In this document: one piece after another, positions 12,101 through 23,000 of the stretch
Position numbering within the stretch: position 1 is the first letter of the stretch
Layout: every line of letters starts with the position of its first letter
Assembly (NCBI RefSeq): GCF_048128805.1
Contig: NC_135997.1
Span: forward strand, 16,576,116 to 16,640,115
Length of the DNA: 64,000 bases
Direction: 5' to 3'
Source: Centroberyx gerrardi
Lineage: Eukaryota; Chordata; Actinopteri; Beryciformes; Berycidae
Made by a program: the position numbers and the translations under genes
The notes under the pieces: model-generated
Told to the model about the DNA's origin: nothing
Seen by the model: the letters and a program-made list of their open reading frames with translations, nothing else
The model's database searches: none

Positions 12101-14046
12101 CATATTCCCTTCATTAAAAAAAATCTACCATCTGTGATTCCCATTACAAGGTCAGTGTGAAATCGATGAGTGAAGTTTTCTATGTGCAACACAAGACAAT
12201 CTTAAGATCCACTGGATAAAGTATATCCTAGTACAAAATAAAAGGACCCTACAGTATACATTAAAACAAAAGACAAAACAGAAGTTAAATTGATAATGTT
12301 CACAACTTAATTAGAGTCAAGCCTCTCTCGGAGATGCACTTGAATAAATCCATATTAGGAAAATAAAATACCATCAGTGAGATGGAGAACCAAACAAAAG
12401 AGAGGCAGTTCAATCTATAATGAAATACATGGTTTCTTGAGAAATTTGCCAAAGGCATGCTTTGACTGTGTTGAACTGTTGAAGTAACAATAAAAATGAA
12501 TACCAAAATAGTGCATCACCTTTTAAAAAGCAGAAAAAGTTTCAGGTCAGGGTTAAAAGAATATTAGATATACCTATAATATACCTCAGATGTATAGAGA
12601 TATAAAACAGCACACAGAGAGATTCCTGGGGGAATGCAGTCCAGCCATGTGCTCTAAAAAGAACTATTGCTTTAACTTGGTAACTGAGCAAAGATTGACT
12701 CAAGTTGAGGGCGAGGAGAACACCATGTCGCTGACACACACACGGTTTCTGACCCACAGATCTTTCCAAGGCAACCGACCAGAAGGACTTTCCGTTCTGG
12801 TGTCCAGGGGTTTAGGCTAATGTGGTCCGCAGCCAGTGAGGTGGGAGGGTTTGTCTCTCAGCTTCATTCCCACAGGTGACTTTGGTGATGACCAGCCAGT
12901 GCCTCCTCCATTAACGCTGTTAAAAATGACATTAAAAGTCACCAGTCTGGTCGGGAAAGCTTTGAGGTATAGTGAGGAGGAGGAAGGGTGCTGCTCAGGA
13001 AGTGAAATGATTCTCTAAGGAAAACGTTAAACTCTAAGTGGTGGATATTCTCACTGATGATACTGGAATGCAAGATATCTCTCTTAGAAAACAAAGTAAG
13101 TAGACATGAACCCAACCTGTGGCATTTACACACACACACACACACGTGTTAGTGCCCTCAGGGGTAAGCCAGAGGGCATGATGGTGTGCAATGAAAGCAG
13201 ACATTTTTTTGGAGTGGCAATTGATTGCTGAACAAACAGACAGATTGATTGATCATTATGTTGATTGTAAGACGAGTGGGACATCCCACACTTGGCCTGA
13301 GAGAGGATCCCATTCTCTGCAGACTGGCCTCCTGGGAAGGAAGGAGGGAGGGGAGAGAGTAGCTCTGCTGACAGTAAAGGTTTTAGACTCCTGCTGGAGA
13401 AGCATAACGTAACATACATTGACAGTTAGCGTCAACAGCGTCAACATCATTACAGGAGCTGCTGATGTCAGCAACTCCACTCTTTTTGGGTGAATGCTTT
13501 AGAAGGGAACAGGATCATAGGAATGGGGAGGATAAGAGATCATTGGTTGTGATCTTGTCAATACATCAGAACCTGCAGAAGTAGGAGCTTCACTGTGCTA
13601 CAAACACATTCTTCTTAGTCCATGGTCTTCCAATGAGACGGTTTGGTCAAAAAGGAAGCAAGAGTGTTCTGAATGCGATAACCTCTGAGCATGATATGAG
13701 GGCGTGGCAGCAAAGGAAGGAGGGAGGCAGGGAGGAAGAGAAATGCAGTGGACTATGGTAGGCGATTCATCAGCTACATACTTTCAATTCAGCGCTCCCT
13801 CTCCCTGTCAGATCTCAGCTGGCTGGGAGAGCACAGGCTTTATTCCCTTGGCTGACTGACATCCAAACCAAACTAGAACCACTCACCAGATAGCTTTGAT
13901 AAAAACAAAGATCTTGTATTCTTATAAGGTGTGCAAAATCTCAAACATTCTGAGGCTACATTCTCACTCTTTTTTCCTTTTTCTCTCCTTCTCACACTCA
14001 TTCTTACTTTTGGCAGTCTCTTCTATAGTTGCTACCAAAGTTGATG
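9165..14046 (-). other. atxn1l: atxn1l 3' UTR (about 4.9 kb)
   Basis: The stretch between the atxn1l stop codon and the poly(A) signal at 9188-9193 has no credible ORF and resembles a long AU-rich 3' UTR; ataxin-1 family mRNAs are known for long 3' UTRs. On the transcript strand one match to the Pumilio motif UGUANAUA is visible (plus-strand TATCTACA, 10372-10379). A (CA)n tract occurs at 13131-13145 and an A run at about 11160-11177. The length is an inference from the signal, not from transcript data. Confidence 0.6.
9188..9193 (-). terminator. Poly(A) signal of atxn1l
   Basis: TTTATT on the plus strand reads AATAAA on the minus strand. Downstream on the minus strand lies a T/G-rich element (TTTTGTTTTTTGTTTTG, about 9118-9136), as expected for a cleavage site near 9165-9178. 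Confidence 0.55.
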
Positions 14047-15507
14047 CTACTTCCCTGCGTTAGAGCGCCCCTCGATGGACAGTTTGACCTCCTGGGGGAT
14101 GAACGAGGGCCTTGAGGGGCCGGAGGTGCTTATCTGAGGACGTGGCCCTTCGTCTCCCTTCATGGCATATCTTTGGAGGCCAGGTGATGACCAGCGCCTC
14201 TGAGAAGCACCCAGCACAGGCTGCACCACTCCCATCGCTGCCCCTGGACAAGCAGAGCCCTCTGTGTGCAAATGGTAACTGCTCTGGCTCCTAGTATGCT
14301 CTGCTGAGGTCCTATTTGGTCTGGTGGGCAACTCGGTGTGCCCGACAAACCCCAACTGTATGGCCTCCTCCTTGTCACCCCCCTCTTTCTCTCTTTCCCT
14401 CGGTCTTTCTCTGTGAATGCGTTCTATCCTGAAATGAGACTGAGGCCTTGGTTGCTGAGGGGCAGGTGGCCCCATAGGCTGGTGACCCAGCCCGGATGTA
14501 GAGTTGGCTTTACTGGAAGTCCTGGACAGGTTCAGCTGCTGCTGCTGTTGTTGTTGTGGATGATGGTGCTGTGGTTGTTTCTGCTGCTGTGGCTGGAGTT
14601 GCTGCTGTAAGGTGATGGACACACACACGTCTCCCACCTGCAGGTGATGGCAGCCCAAGCCGTAGAGCTGGGCTGTGCGCTCAGGGCTGCAGGATGACCA
14701 GCCCTGGCCAAATACAAAAAAGGGATGCTCTGGGGGCACATCGATGGTCACCTTGCTCTGCTGCTCACCCACAGTGAAGTGAAGTGCTACAAGGCCTGGT
14801 CTCTGCTGACTGGCACGGATGTCAACCACCATGCTGGAGTCAATCTTGAGCCCTCCGCTCACCTCAGCGCTCCGCACAAAGTCCTGAGTCTGCAGGTCCT
14901 CAACACGCTTCAGTTCCCCTGTAGCCAGCTGGATAATGGCCCCCTTCATGAAGTGCGATGGGTTGCAGGGAGAAGGGGCAGGAGCCAGGCTCGGAGCTAA
15001 GGCCTGAGCCAGATCTGCTGTAGCTGGGACAACAGGCTGCTGAGGGAGCTGATGCTGCTGCTGCTGCTGCTGCGCTGTGGTCAGCTCCACCACAGCTCTA
15101 TCAGGCAGGCACACTCTGGCAGGAGGATCAGAGCCTTTAAAGTTGGAGATAGGGGAGGCCATGGTGGTAGAGGATGAGGCATCATTGGCCTGGCATGGGT
15201 AGTGTTGCGGTGGTGGCTGGGGATGATGCTGGGGGTGATACTCCAGAGGAATAAGAACCGGTTGCCCATTGGCTAGCATGACAGCATGACCTGGCTGCCC
15301 CGTTTGCTGCTGGAGAGTGGTCACTCTGGGGTCACTGTAACCCATAGGCTGGGCCGCGTACGCAGTCCGGCCAGAAATTACCCCTGTTGTCTCGCCATGG
15401 ACTTCTCTGGCTCTCTGGGAACCTTGAGAGAGGTTCAAGGGAGCAAAGGACACCTCTTTACGACCACCCTGGACAGAGGAGGCCAACCGACCAACCACCT
15501 GCTGGAC
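14047..15507 (-). CDS. atxn1l: atxn1l coding exon 2 with AXH domain
   Basis: The acceptor CCACCTCTAG precedes GTC CAG CAG (VQQ) at 15507. The stop TAG is at 14047-14049. The exon contains a CAG run coding six Gln (15055-15072), the AXH domain (about 14608-14955), a Gln/His-rich tract directly after AXH (about 14536-14607), an Arg/Glu-rich segment (IHRERPREREKE) and the conserved C-terminus. Confidence 0.94.
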   Translation of the reverse strand, partial: VQQVVGRLASSVQGGRKEVSFAPLNLSQGSQRAREVHGETTGVISGRTAYAAQPMGYSDPRVTTLQQQTGQPGHAVMLANGQPVLIPLEYHPQHHPQPPPQHYPCQANDASSSTTMASPISNFKGSDPPARVCLPDRAVVELTTAQQQQQQHQLPQQPVVPATADLAQALAPSLAPAPSPCNPSHFMKGAIIQLATGELKRVEDLQTQDFVRSAEVSGGLKIDSSMVVDIRASQQRPGLVALHFTVGEQQSKVTIDVPPEHPFFVFGQGWSSCSPERTAQLYGLGCHHLQVGDVCVSITLQQQLQPQQQKQPQHHHPQQQQQQQLNLSRTSSKANSTSGLGHQPMGPPAPQQPRPQSHFRIERIHRERPREREKEGGDKEEAIQLGFVGHTELPTRPNRTSAEHTRSQSSYHLHTEGSACPGAAMGVVQPVLGASQRRWSSPGLQRYAMKGDEGPRPQISTSGPSRPSFIPQEVKLSIEGRSNAGK

Positions 15508-17779
15508 CTAGAGGTGGATTAAAAAAATTTAAAAAAAGTATTATTGGGAATTTTGCTGAAAAACACAGAACTGACATTGGCTTGCACCACAAAGTTCAAA
15601 CAAGGCATCCCAATGTGCTTCCACAGCAGCCTGAACCACTGTATGCAAGTGTGGTATGAAATATCTGGCTGGCTCAGTGACTGCCTACATTTCCACAGTC
15701 TAAGCTATCAGTAAAGCCCCAAACTGACACATGACATCATCTTGATGTTTAACATGCATTACAATTCCTTCTGTCAAATTTTCCTACAGACTTCTGTGGG
15801 GAAATATTCCAAGATGATCAAAACGAAAAGGACACCATTTATAACATGAAGAAAAAGGTGGGATTCAAACTGTTTTGGGCTTGCCTGATAACTTGAGTTG
15901 TGGACATTTTGGAAGCCATCACATAAGCCAAATGTAAACCAGACAGATATTGTCTGTCTGGTTTACATTTGGCTTATGTGATGGCATGTTATTGCCACTT
16001 GCCTGGTTTTGTAGTTGACAAGGTAATAATGCCCTTTTCCACAGTTTCCTTAATTTAAAACATACTCTTATGATAACATGGTAGTGTGCATCTAGCAGTG
16101 CCCTTTAGTTTTCAATGAGGAATGCTAACAATATCAACAAGTCACTCTTTGGTTAATTGTAGTGCTACAACAATTTACCACTAACCCTGTCCTTACTATG
16201 AAAAATGTCTCCAAATGTCAAGGTAATTACAAATGAAAATTTTCCTAACCAGCGCAAACCACCAGTAAAAAAAAAACAAATGGTTTGAAATTACTTCAGC
16301 TAAACTGTTCAAATTGGAATCATCTACTTCCCTCCCTGCCCACCATCCCAAAAGAAAACAGTGGGTTTTACTGAGCATCTCTGTGCAACCACAAATCAAA
16401 CAGTTTCGACACAAAGTATGGCTGTGACTGATTGCCCAATGATCTACATACCCACAGCACAACAATAAAGGAAGGAAGTGGACCGTAACATGAAAATTTG
16501 CCACTGAGTCATGGAAATAACTGCTGTGAAAAAGGGTAAAATTAAGACCCACACAGAGATAAATGACATATCTAGGCTACTAAAATTTCTACTAAAATTA
16601 CTGAATATAAAAATACCACGGCAAAAGGTAAGGTCAAATCATCATGAATACTAGGATATAAGAACTGGAAAAAAAGAGTCATATAAGCAGGCCATCTCTA
16701 GAGCCAGCAGGGTGTCTTACCTCCAGGTCACTGTCCGGGGTGCTGCGCTGGCCAGGTGAGCTCCTCTCCTCCAGCCTGCGGCTCTGCAGGCTCCTCTCCT
16801 GGGTGTGCTCCAGTGCTACAGAACTGGATGCTGCCTGCAGCAGCCGTGCATTTCTGGCAGTGTAGACCGAATCTGGTAGCATCTCCCTGGCCCCCTGCTC
16901 CTTATCCCCTCCATTCATCTCCGGTTCGTTCTCCTGATGGACACTGTGGGGGTCCCTGGGGGCGGCCCTGGTGCCCTGAGGGTGGTAGAAGACTGGCATC
17001 CCTCGAGGGCTGAGCTCCGCTGCAGGCAGGACCCCCACTGTGCCAAGGTGCTGCTGGGCAGCCTGCTCTGAAGGCAGCATCAGTGGGACACCACTGGATG
17101 CTGCAACTTTGGCAAAGGTATGAGCAGCCACCTGGGCCTGGGGAGGAGGGGAGACAACACCCTCCTGTATGACAGATGGGTAGGGAACAAGGTGGGAGAC
17201 AGTGTGGGGCTGAGGGATGGTGCCTGAGGGAGAGATTAACGAGCTGGGGACGAAGCCAGGGGGTACAGCATAAGGTACTGCAGCGTAAGGGGAACTAACA
17301 AACTGCAGAGAGGAATGAGGGATCTGGGCATACCCTAGAGGAGGATAGGGAATACCTGGATGCTGCAGGAGAGGGGAGTGTACAGTGTAGGCTGGAGAGA
17401 TGTGGCTCAACACTGGGTGGAGACTGGTAGGTGAGTAGGTGACAGACGGGAGAGCCACTTTATACAGCATGCTGTATTGGTCGACGGGCACCGCTGGTAT
17501 GCCATCTGAACCCTCCACTCCATAATGAAGCCCAGGCTGAGCTCGCAGCCACTCTGCAGATGGGGCCCCTCCCTGAGTGTCACTGTTGGCCCCAGAGCTC
17601 TGGGTGGAAGCCACTTCATCTCCTCCAACACCACCGCCACCCACGCCTCCACTGCTGCCACCTCCCCCTCCACCAACCACACCTCCCCCTGTCCCTCCAG
17701 CTCCACTACTGTTACTAACTGGGAGGTCCCTCTTCTTGGGAGGCAGGCACTCCTGGTTGCGCTCCTGAGCTGGCTTCAT
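14047..17779 (-). CDS. atxn1l: Ataxin-1-like protein (BOAT), two coding exons
   Basis: Exons 16721-17779 and 14047-15507 join in phase 0 (DLE|VQQ) to 839 codons; human ATXN1L has 689. The start MKPAQERNQECLPPKKRDLP is the conserved ATXN1/ATXN1L N-terminus with a basic PPKKR stretch. Conserved blocks follow (VDQYSMLYKVALPS, HPGIPYPPLGYAQIP, LPYAVPP-like). The AXH domain lies at about residues 538-653 (HFMKGAIIQLATGELKRVED...GDVCVSITL) and the end is SFIPQEVKLSIEGRSNAGK. AXH binds Capicua; ATXN1 and ATXN1L act as nuclear co-repressors. ATXN1L rather than ATXN1 is supported by near-identity in AXH and by the C-terminal LSIEGRSNAGK. Unusual points are Gln tracts on both sides of AXH, a Gly-rich tract near the N-terminus and an RRWSSP motif at 790-795. 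Confidence 0.95.
15055..15072 (-). repeat. CAG run coding polyglutamine in atxn1l
   Basis: Six pure CAG codons on the minus strand (plus-strand CTG repeat), followed by HQLPQQP. Being a pure triplet run in a coding exon, it is likely to vary in length. Confidence 0.85.
15508..16720 (-). other. atxn1l intron between the coding exons
   Basis: 1.2 kb GT-AG intron. Apart from the long perfect hairpin at 15915-15985, nothing is recognised. Confidence 0.85.
15915..15985. repeat. Perfect hairpin, 33-bp arms and 5-nt loop
   Basis: Arms 15915-15947 and 15953-15985 are exact reverse complements (GCCATCACATAAGCC... against ...GGCTTATGTGATGGC) around the loop TATTG. It lies inside the atxn1l intron and is transcribed with it. 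No target duplication is visible. It could be a fold-back produced by template switching, a very small MITE, or an assembly artefact. Confidence 0.9.
16721..17779 (-). CDS. atxn1l: atxn1l coding exon 1
   Basis: 353 codons from ATG (17777-17779) to the donor GAG|GTAAGA at 16721/16720. The exon itself starts at about 17901 with acceptor TTTTTCCAG, so 17780-17901 is 5' UTR. Residues about 28-53 form a Gly/Ser/Val-rich low-complexity tract absent from human ATXN1L as I recall it. The rest is Pro/Ser-rich with the conserved family blocks. Confidence 0.93.
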
Positions 17780-17901
17780 TGCAATCCTCTGAGTGACCGA
17801 GTAGCTTTACTGTACTACACAGGAACTGAAACTTGCAAGCCAGTCAGCCAGCACAGGAACCAGTTCTGAAATCACCTGGCTGACCTCGTCCACCAATTCA
17901 C
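17780..17901 (-). other. atxn1l: atxn1l 5' UTR part of the first coding exon
   Basis: Sequence between the start codon and the acceptor TTTTTCCAG|GTGAATTGG (exon start 17901). The splice pairs in principle with the noncoding exon ending at 19279. Confidence 0.6.
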
Positions 17902-19278
17902 CTGGAAAAACAAAGAGAGGATTTATAAGCGCAATTCAAATCCTTGCCCAGGTTGTACACTGCCTCATCTCATCACTGCCATGATGACTGTGACATGGTC
18001 TAACTGGATGAAAACAAGCAAATGATACACATAAGGTTAGTTATTAGGCTAGTGGATAGATCAGGTTTAGAGCTACACATGGGACGCACTAATGCACCAT
18101 TAGACTGCACAAACATTCCTTGACTTCACCTGGTTTTATAGTCTGAGACATTAGGTGATTTGCTCACCATGGATACACATTCTGCTGCTGGCCACACCGA
18201 GAGGACACAGAACCAGAGGGAGAGGAAATGACAGAAAGAGGATGGGGGAGGGAGAGAGAGACAGCAATTCAGTTGAAACTTTTAGCTTTTAGTCTAAATG
18301 CTTTCAGATGATTCAGAACTGGGGATTCATTTCTCCTTTCATTTCTCTTTATCACAGTTCCCCCCCCCCCCCCCCCACAGTTTTTTTAGTCCAACTACTC
18401 AGTTGATGTATTAGAGAGCCAGGAGTAATGTAAGTGTAAAGGTTTTTTTCTTGACACTCCTTGTGAGTTACACACCATATTATGCACACAGCACGCTTCA
18501 TAAGCCCACAACTTTTTAAAATAATAAAATTCACATTCCTGCCAAATGCATGCCCTCTTTTCCACGTGCAATGAAGGTGACATGGTGTTAGTAATTTTTT
18601 TGAGCATGCCTTTAATTTTTTCCTATAAATACATTAGGTGGTAGACCTATCCCTTCTAATTTGACAGTGCAAAAACATTTTGCTACAATCTAACTCGACT
18701 TGATCTTCATACACATTCAGAGTATTCGTTTTACTATAAAAGTCTAGCTAATCACCACAGAGGGAAACGAGATCTGAACGTGAAACAAATCATGCACTAT
18801 CATCGAAATAAAAAATCGAAAGAATGATGTGCAGTAACGTTAAAATAGAAAACGGTTGCGTTGGAAAGTTAGTCACAAGTTAGAAATCTTGCAAGCGTCA
18901 TTCAAACTGTTAACGTTACAATTCAAATCAAATAACGATGTGGTTACCGTTAGCTAGGTAACTTGGCTAAAGTTAGCTACTTGGTGTTAACGTTACCCAA
19001 AACACAGAGAAGTGACAGCATGACACTTTGTAGACTAAGCCAACACTAAACGTAGCTAGTGTGTTCACATGTTAATGTTATGTGAGGCCAGTTAGCTCTG
19101 TAATTTATCACTGGACACCATCCCAGCGGAGTCATGCTAGCTAGCTACGTTAGCTAAAACAACCACTACTAGCTAGATGAACTGACTCTCCACTCCTCCT
19201 CGAGTAATATCAGCCATCTAAAATGGCAATGCATGGAATGCTTAGACGTCTCTAATTTTTCTCATTTTATAAACGTAC
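17902..19278 (-). other. atxn1l 5' intron
   Basis: Intron between the noncoding first exon and the first coding exon. It contains a C homopolymer (18360-18376) and TTAGCTAG/TAACGTTA-rich stretches near the promoter, but no coding signal. Confidence 0.5.
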
Positions 19279-19400
19279 CTCCAAATGTCATCTCGAATAT
19301 GCTTTGCCCTATAAAAAAAGTTGATGCTGAGGAAAATTGGAGAAATCAAGGCTCAGGAGTCGAGCCCATTTCGGAGGCCAGCAGACGAATACGTAGAGGC
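19279..19400 (-). other. atxn1l: Probable noncoding first exon of atxn1l
   Basis: A strong donor, GGAG|GTACGT, lies at 19279/19278 on the minus strand. Upstream is a CpG-containing promoter-like stretch with a consensus CRE at 19410-19417. The 5' limit is a guess. No ATG-led ORF of note is present. Confidence 0.5.
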
Positions 19401-19409
19401 GCTCACGAA

Positions 19410-19417
19410 TGACGTCA
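19410..19417. promoter_or_regulatory. CRE palindrome TGACGTCA at atxn1l promoter
   Basis: Perfect 8-bp cAMP-response element just upstream of the proposed atxn1l first exon. Full CREs close to start sites are typical of CREB/ATF-bound promoters. Binding is inferred. Confidence 0.5.
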
Positions 19418-19840
19418 CTTAGTTTGTTCAATTTCCTGATTTTTTTTTTCATCCACGAACGTTTTGTACAAAAGATTAAAAGCTGCTACTCTTGACATCG
19501 CATTTTATGTACACCCAACTCTGTTACGTGCATAACACACATCCTTCCTTTTCAATAGAACCTGCCAGGTCCGTTTGAAATTAAAGGCAAAAAGAAAAGA
19601 GTCATTGCTTATTGAAGACAGTAGACTGTAAAGTATGCGTCTTGTCCAGCCTAGTATTGTAGGATAAAAATTGTAAACCAAAACAAATACACAAAATGGA
19701 TTTTCGAGATTGTTTAAACGCCTCAAATGCACAATATGAAATTTTAAACAGTAGGGGGAGCTGGTGAATTTATCTCACCGCACTGACCTAAACATATTCA
19801 ATAAAGTGAATTCAATATAATCGTCCTATGACAAATTCAA

Positions 19841-20061
19841 GAGTGGTTTCAAGAACACCAGGATGAAGTAAAATGCCTCCCATGGCCTCCTCAACCACCA
19901 GCTCTAAACATAACTGAATCCCTCAGAAAACCTCCAGACCTGGAGGTTTTCCTTCTTGAAGGTCTGATATCCCACTACACACAGTTCAGGACTTGTGTGA
20001 CAGCATTCAAAGGAGGAGTGAAGCTGTTCTGAAGGGAAAGTGTGGCCTTACTCCTTATTAG
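19841..20061 (+). mobile_element. Tc1/mariner transposase C-terminal remnant
   Basis: The plus strand reads EWFQEHQDEVK then CLPWPPQPPALNITESL, matching the Tc1-family ...WPPQSPDLNIIEPLW block that carries the last acidic residue of the DDE triad. Further on are a VFLLEGLISHYTQF-like stretch and GLTPY-stop, as in Tc1 C-termini. Frame breaks and the missing N-terminal two thirds make it a pseudogene fragment. Confidence 0.75.
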
Positions 20062-23000
20062 CTACTTCAGATTAATATATTATGCGTTTCTTTTATTTTG
20101 TCCACCCCCTGTAGGGATAGTAACCTTCCCAAACATATCTTACCACTTGGACACTGCTGTGAATTCAGAACAATATACTTCAGCCTATCAGTTAACAAAT
20201 ACTTACCTCTACACCAGTGTAAAACACTAGAGATGTGTCTGGTGTTACAACTCAGCTGTGCATCTTCATGGCAATATTAGAGTGTAATAACAGACCTGTT
20301 CTGCTTAACCTGGCACATTACTATGGAGGACTTGCACACACATGCAGATGGTGATTCAGATCTCATGCTTATGCAGCAGTTGGCTTAATATTGTACATAC
20401 AGTAAGTTAGCCTAAACCTTTGCAGGGTCCCCTGATATCAAAATAAGGTTCCCTAAAATCATGATCGTAATATGAGTGTTACTTTACAACTAAAAACTAC
20501 TTGCAATGGATACTGGACTGCACAAAAAGCCCCTGAGAAAACCTTACAACGTATATGCACAGCTGTCATTGACAATGTCAGATGTTAATTTCCCCTTAAG
20601 GAATTACTTATGCAACCATAAAGCCAGAGTGAAAAAAAGAGTAAAGAGTAAAAACAGATGCACGGTTTTTACATTTTAAATTGAGGGGGCACCTGCCAGA
20701 AAAGGCCCGGACCCACTGGGCTTAAAGGAGAGAGTAGCAGGGAAGATGCAAACAACTTTTTAATTTTAAGCCAACAACTGCATAAATTTGAGTGCATTAA
20801 TCAGTGTCAGTCTACGTATGTGTGATAGTTGCATATCAATATTCATGTAGAATCAGAATCACTTATATTGCTGAGTGTATCTGTACATAGACATTGGCAT
20901 GCAGGAAAACAAGGGCACCCTCGTCTGTCCTGAGGGTGCCCAAGTGCCCCTCCTCACTCCACAGGACCGCCAGGCGAATCAGCACCAAATCATATTTTTT
21001 GAGCTGTAAACATGGTTATTTGGCACCTCAATCAGTGACGTCAAGGCAGGCGTTTCACCTTTGGCAGCTTCAATTGCTTTGCAATCAGAAAATTGTAACC
21101 GCCCCCAAGTAGAGATGGGTGATCTGTTATCAGAGACACCCCTTCTTATGCGCTCTCACTTCCAACCCACTTTTTCCTCATCTTTCAAAATTGTGTACTA
21201 CTAGCAGACTGGCTGAAAACATTGTGTTTACGTCCTCTTTAATGGCATCTATTAGGCGATGAAACAGGACTATGAATACACTGAATACACTTGCCATTGT
21301 TCCACTGAACGAACTCTGAGTCTACAAGGTCATCCTCCCATACATGGTCAAAGGCTCAGGATTGTAGCCTAGAGACACTTTTTAAAGATTTTTTTTTGTT
21401 TTATTAGATTGTATACATGGAGAGTGACTGGAAATATGGGGGAGAGGACGGATGATGTGAAACAAAGTTGTGAATTGGATTCTTGTCCAAGGCATTGCAA
21501 GGACACATACCTCGAGCCCACTGAGCCTTCAGGTTTTTTGCACACAAATGTTGACTAGAAGGCCTCCTCTAGTGATATCATCGTCCCAATAATATTTCCA
21601 AACTTGTCAAACAAACAATGTGTGAATTCTGTTAAAAGTCGCAATGAAACCGCATTTTGAGAGCAAAAAAAGCAAAACAGTCATTTTTCATTTTTTAGTG
21701 TGACTTTAAGGGTGGATTTGTTTTCAACGGCTGGTTTCCCAGTAAAAGAAAACCCAAGAACGCAACTTCATTTGAAAGGAGAAATGTAATGAATGGTTAT
21801 TGATATAGATCTGAGCCTTACTTCTGTTAGGACAGCTTCAGTGCTGTAACTCTGAATATAACTAGGATTACAGAATTAAAAAAAAAAAGTTAACAGATTT
21901 CACATACAGTTAACAAAGAAGACCCCAGGAAGGCAGAGAGGATGTACTTTATCGCTGTTAGAAACCATTTGAATAATTGAATAAATACATCTGCTGTTGA
22001 TCAATATCAAACTGTGCCATAGTGGAAGCACAGTCATCATACAATTACAGCAGAGTGCAACATTGTGAATTAGTGGTAAACACGGCATATAAATATATCT
22101 CCATAAAATAAAAACTAAAATCAAGGATAAAAGTTATTCAGTACCGTTATTAAAAAATAAGTAAATTGAAGAAATTCAAGCATAAATTTATATTTGCCAA
22201 AACAATGTTAGAGAACCACCTTGAGACAGATTAACCAATATTTTCTGAATTATGTTGAGTAAAATGTACAAAAATAACAGGTGGAGGAGCAGGTTCTGCA
22301 CTCACGTCACACACATCTCTACTTCTGTCACTGTAAAAAACACCTGAACTAGTTGTGGCCAACTAATCACCGGGTTTTCTGAATATCGGAAATTACTCAA
22401 TCCAACATCCAAGGATCAATGGGTCTGTGTATTGATAAGACAGGTATCCAGCCTGTCCAGTGGTCCTATATTTGAACATGACAATAAAGGGCTTTAATAA
22501 CAAATGTTAAATTACCAAAACCTTCTTCAAGAAGTTGACACATGAGACAGTGCCAGTTCCCTGCCAATTTAAAAGCGGTACTGGATGATTGATGACCATT
22601 TCCTTCTGTCTGTCCCTTTGCTTTCAATTATTCACTCATTTGGCTTCTGTTCATCTGAATAGATTCTCTGCAGTACCTTACCAGAAGGCCTCTATAAAAG
22701 TTTAATGAAACCATTTCAAAACAAAAAGAGACAAGGAAATATCTACCACAGATTGAAGTCCTCACAGCTCCATTTTTCCCTCAAAGTATCACCTGCATTA
22801 CAATACTAAAAATATAGGTCCTTACCTCTACTTCAAAAATAGATTAAATCTAAGAAGAATAGAATCTAAGACCCTGAAATCAGACTATTTGCTAGCTACA
22901 GAGCGAAACCCTGGCACAACCCTGAACAGATGGGTAAATTGAGCAAATAGCATTAAGTTTGTGCAAAAAACCAAACACCACCATTACATTCAATCAAGCC

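Noticed and set aside
19927..19950. Perfect 11-bp-arm inverted repeat (AAAACCTCCAG-AC-CTGGAGGTTTT)
   Set aside because: It falls inside the Tc1 transposase remnant and has no independent signal of function.
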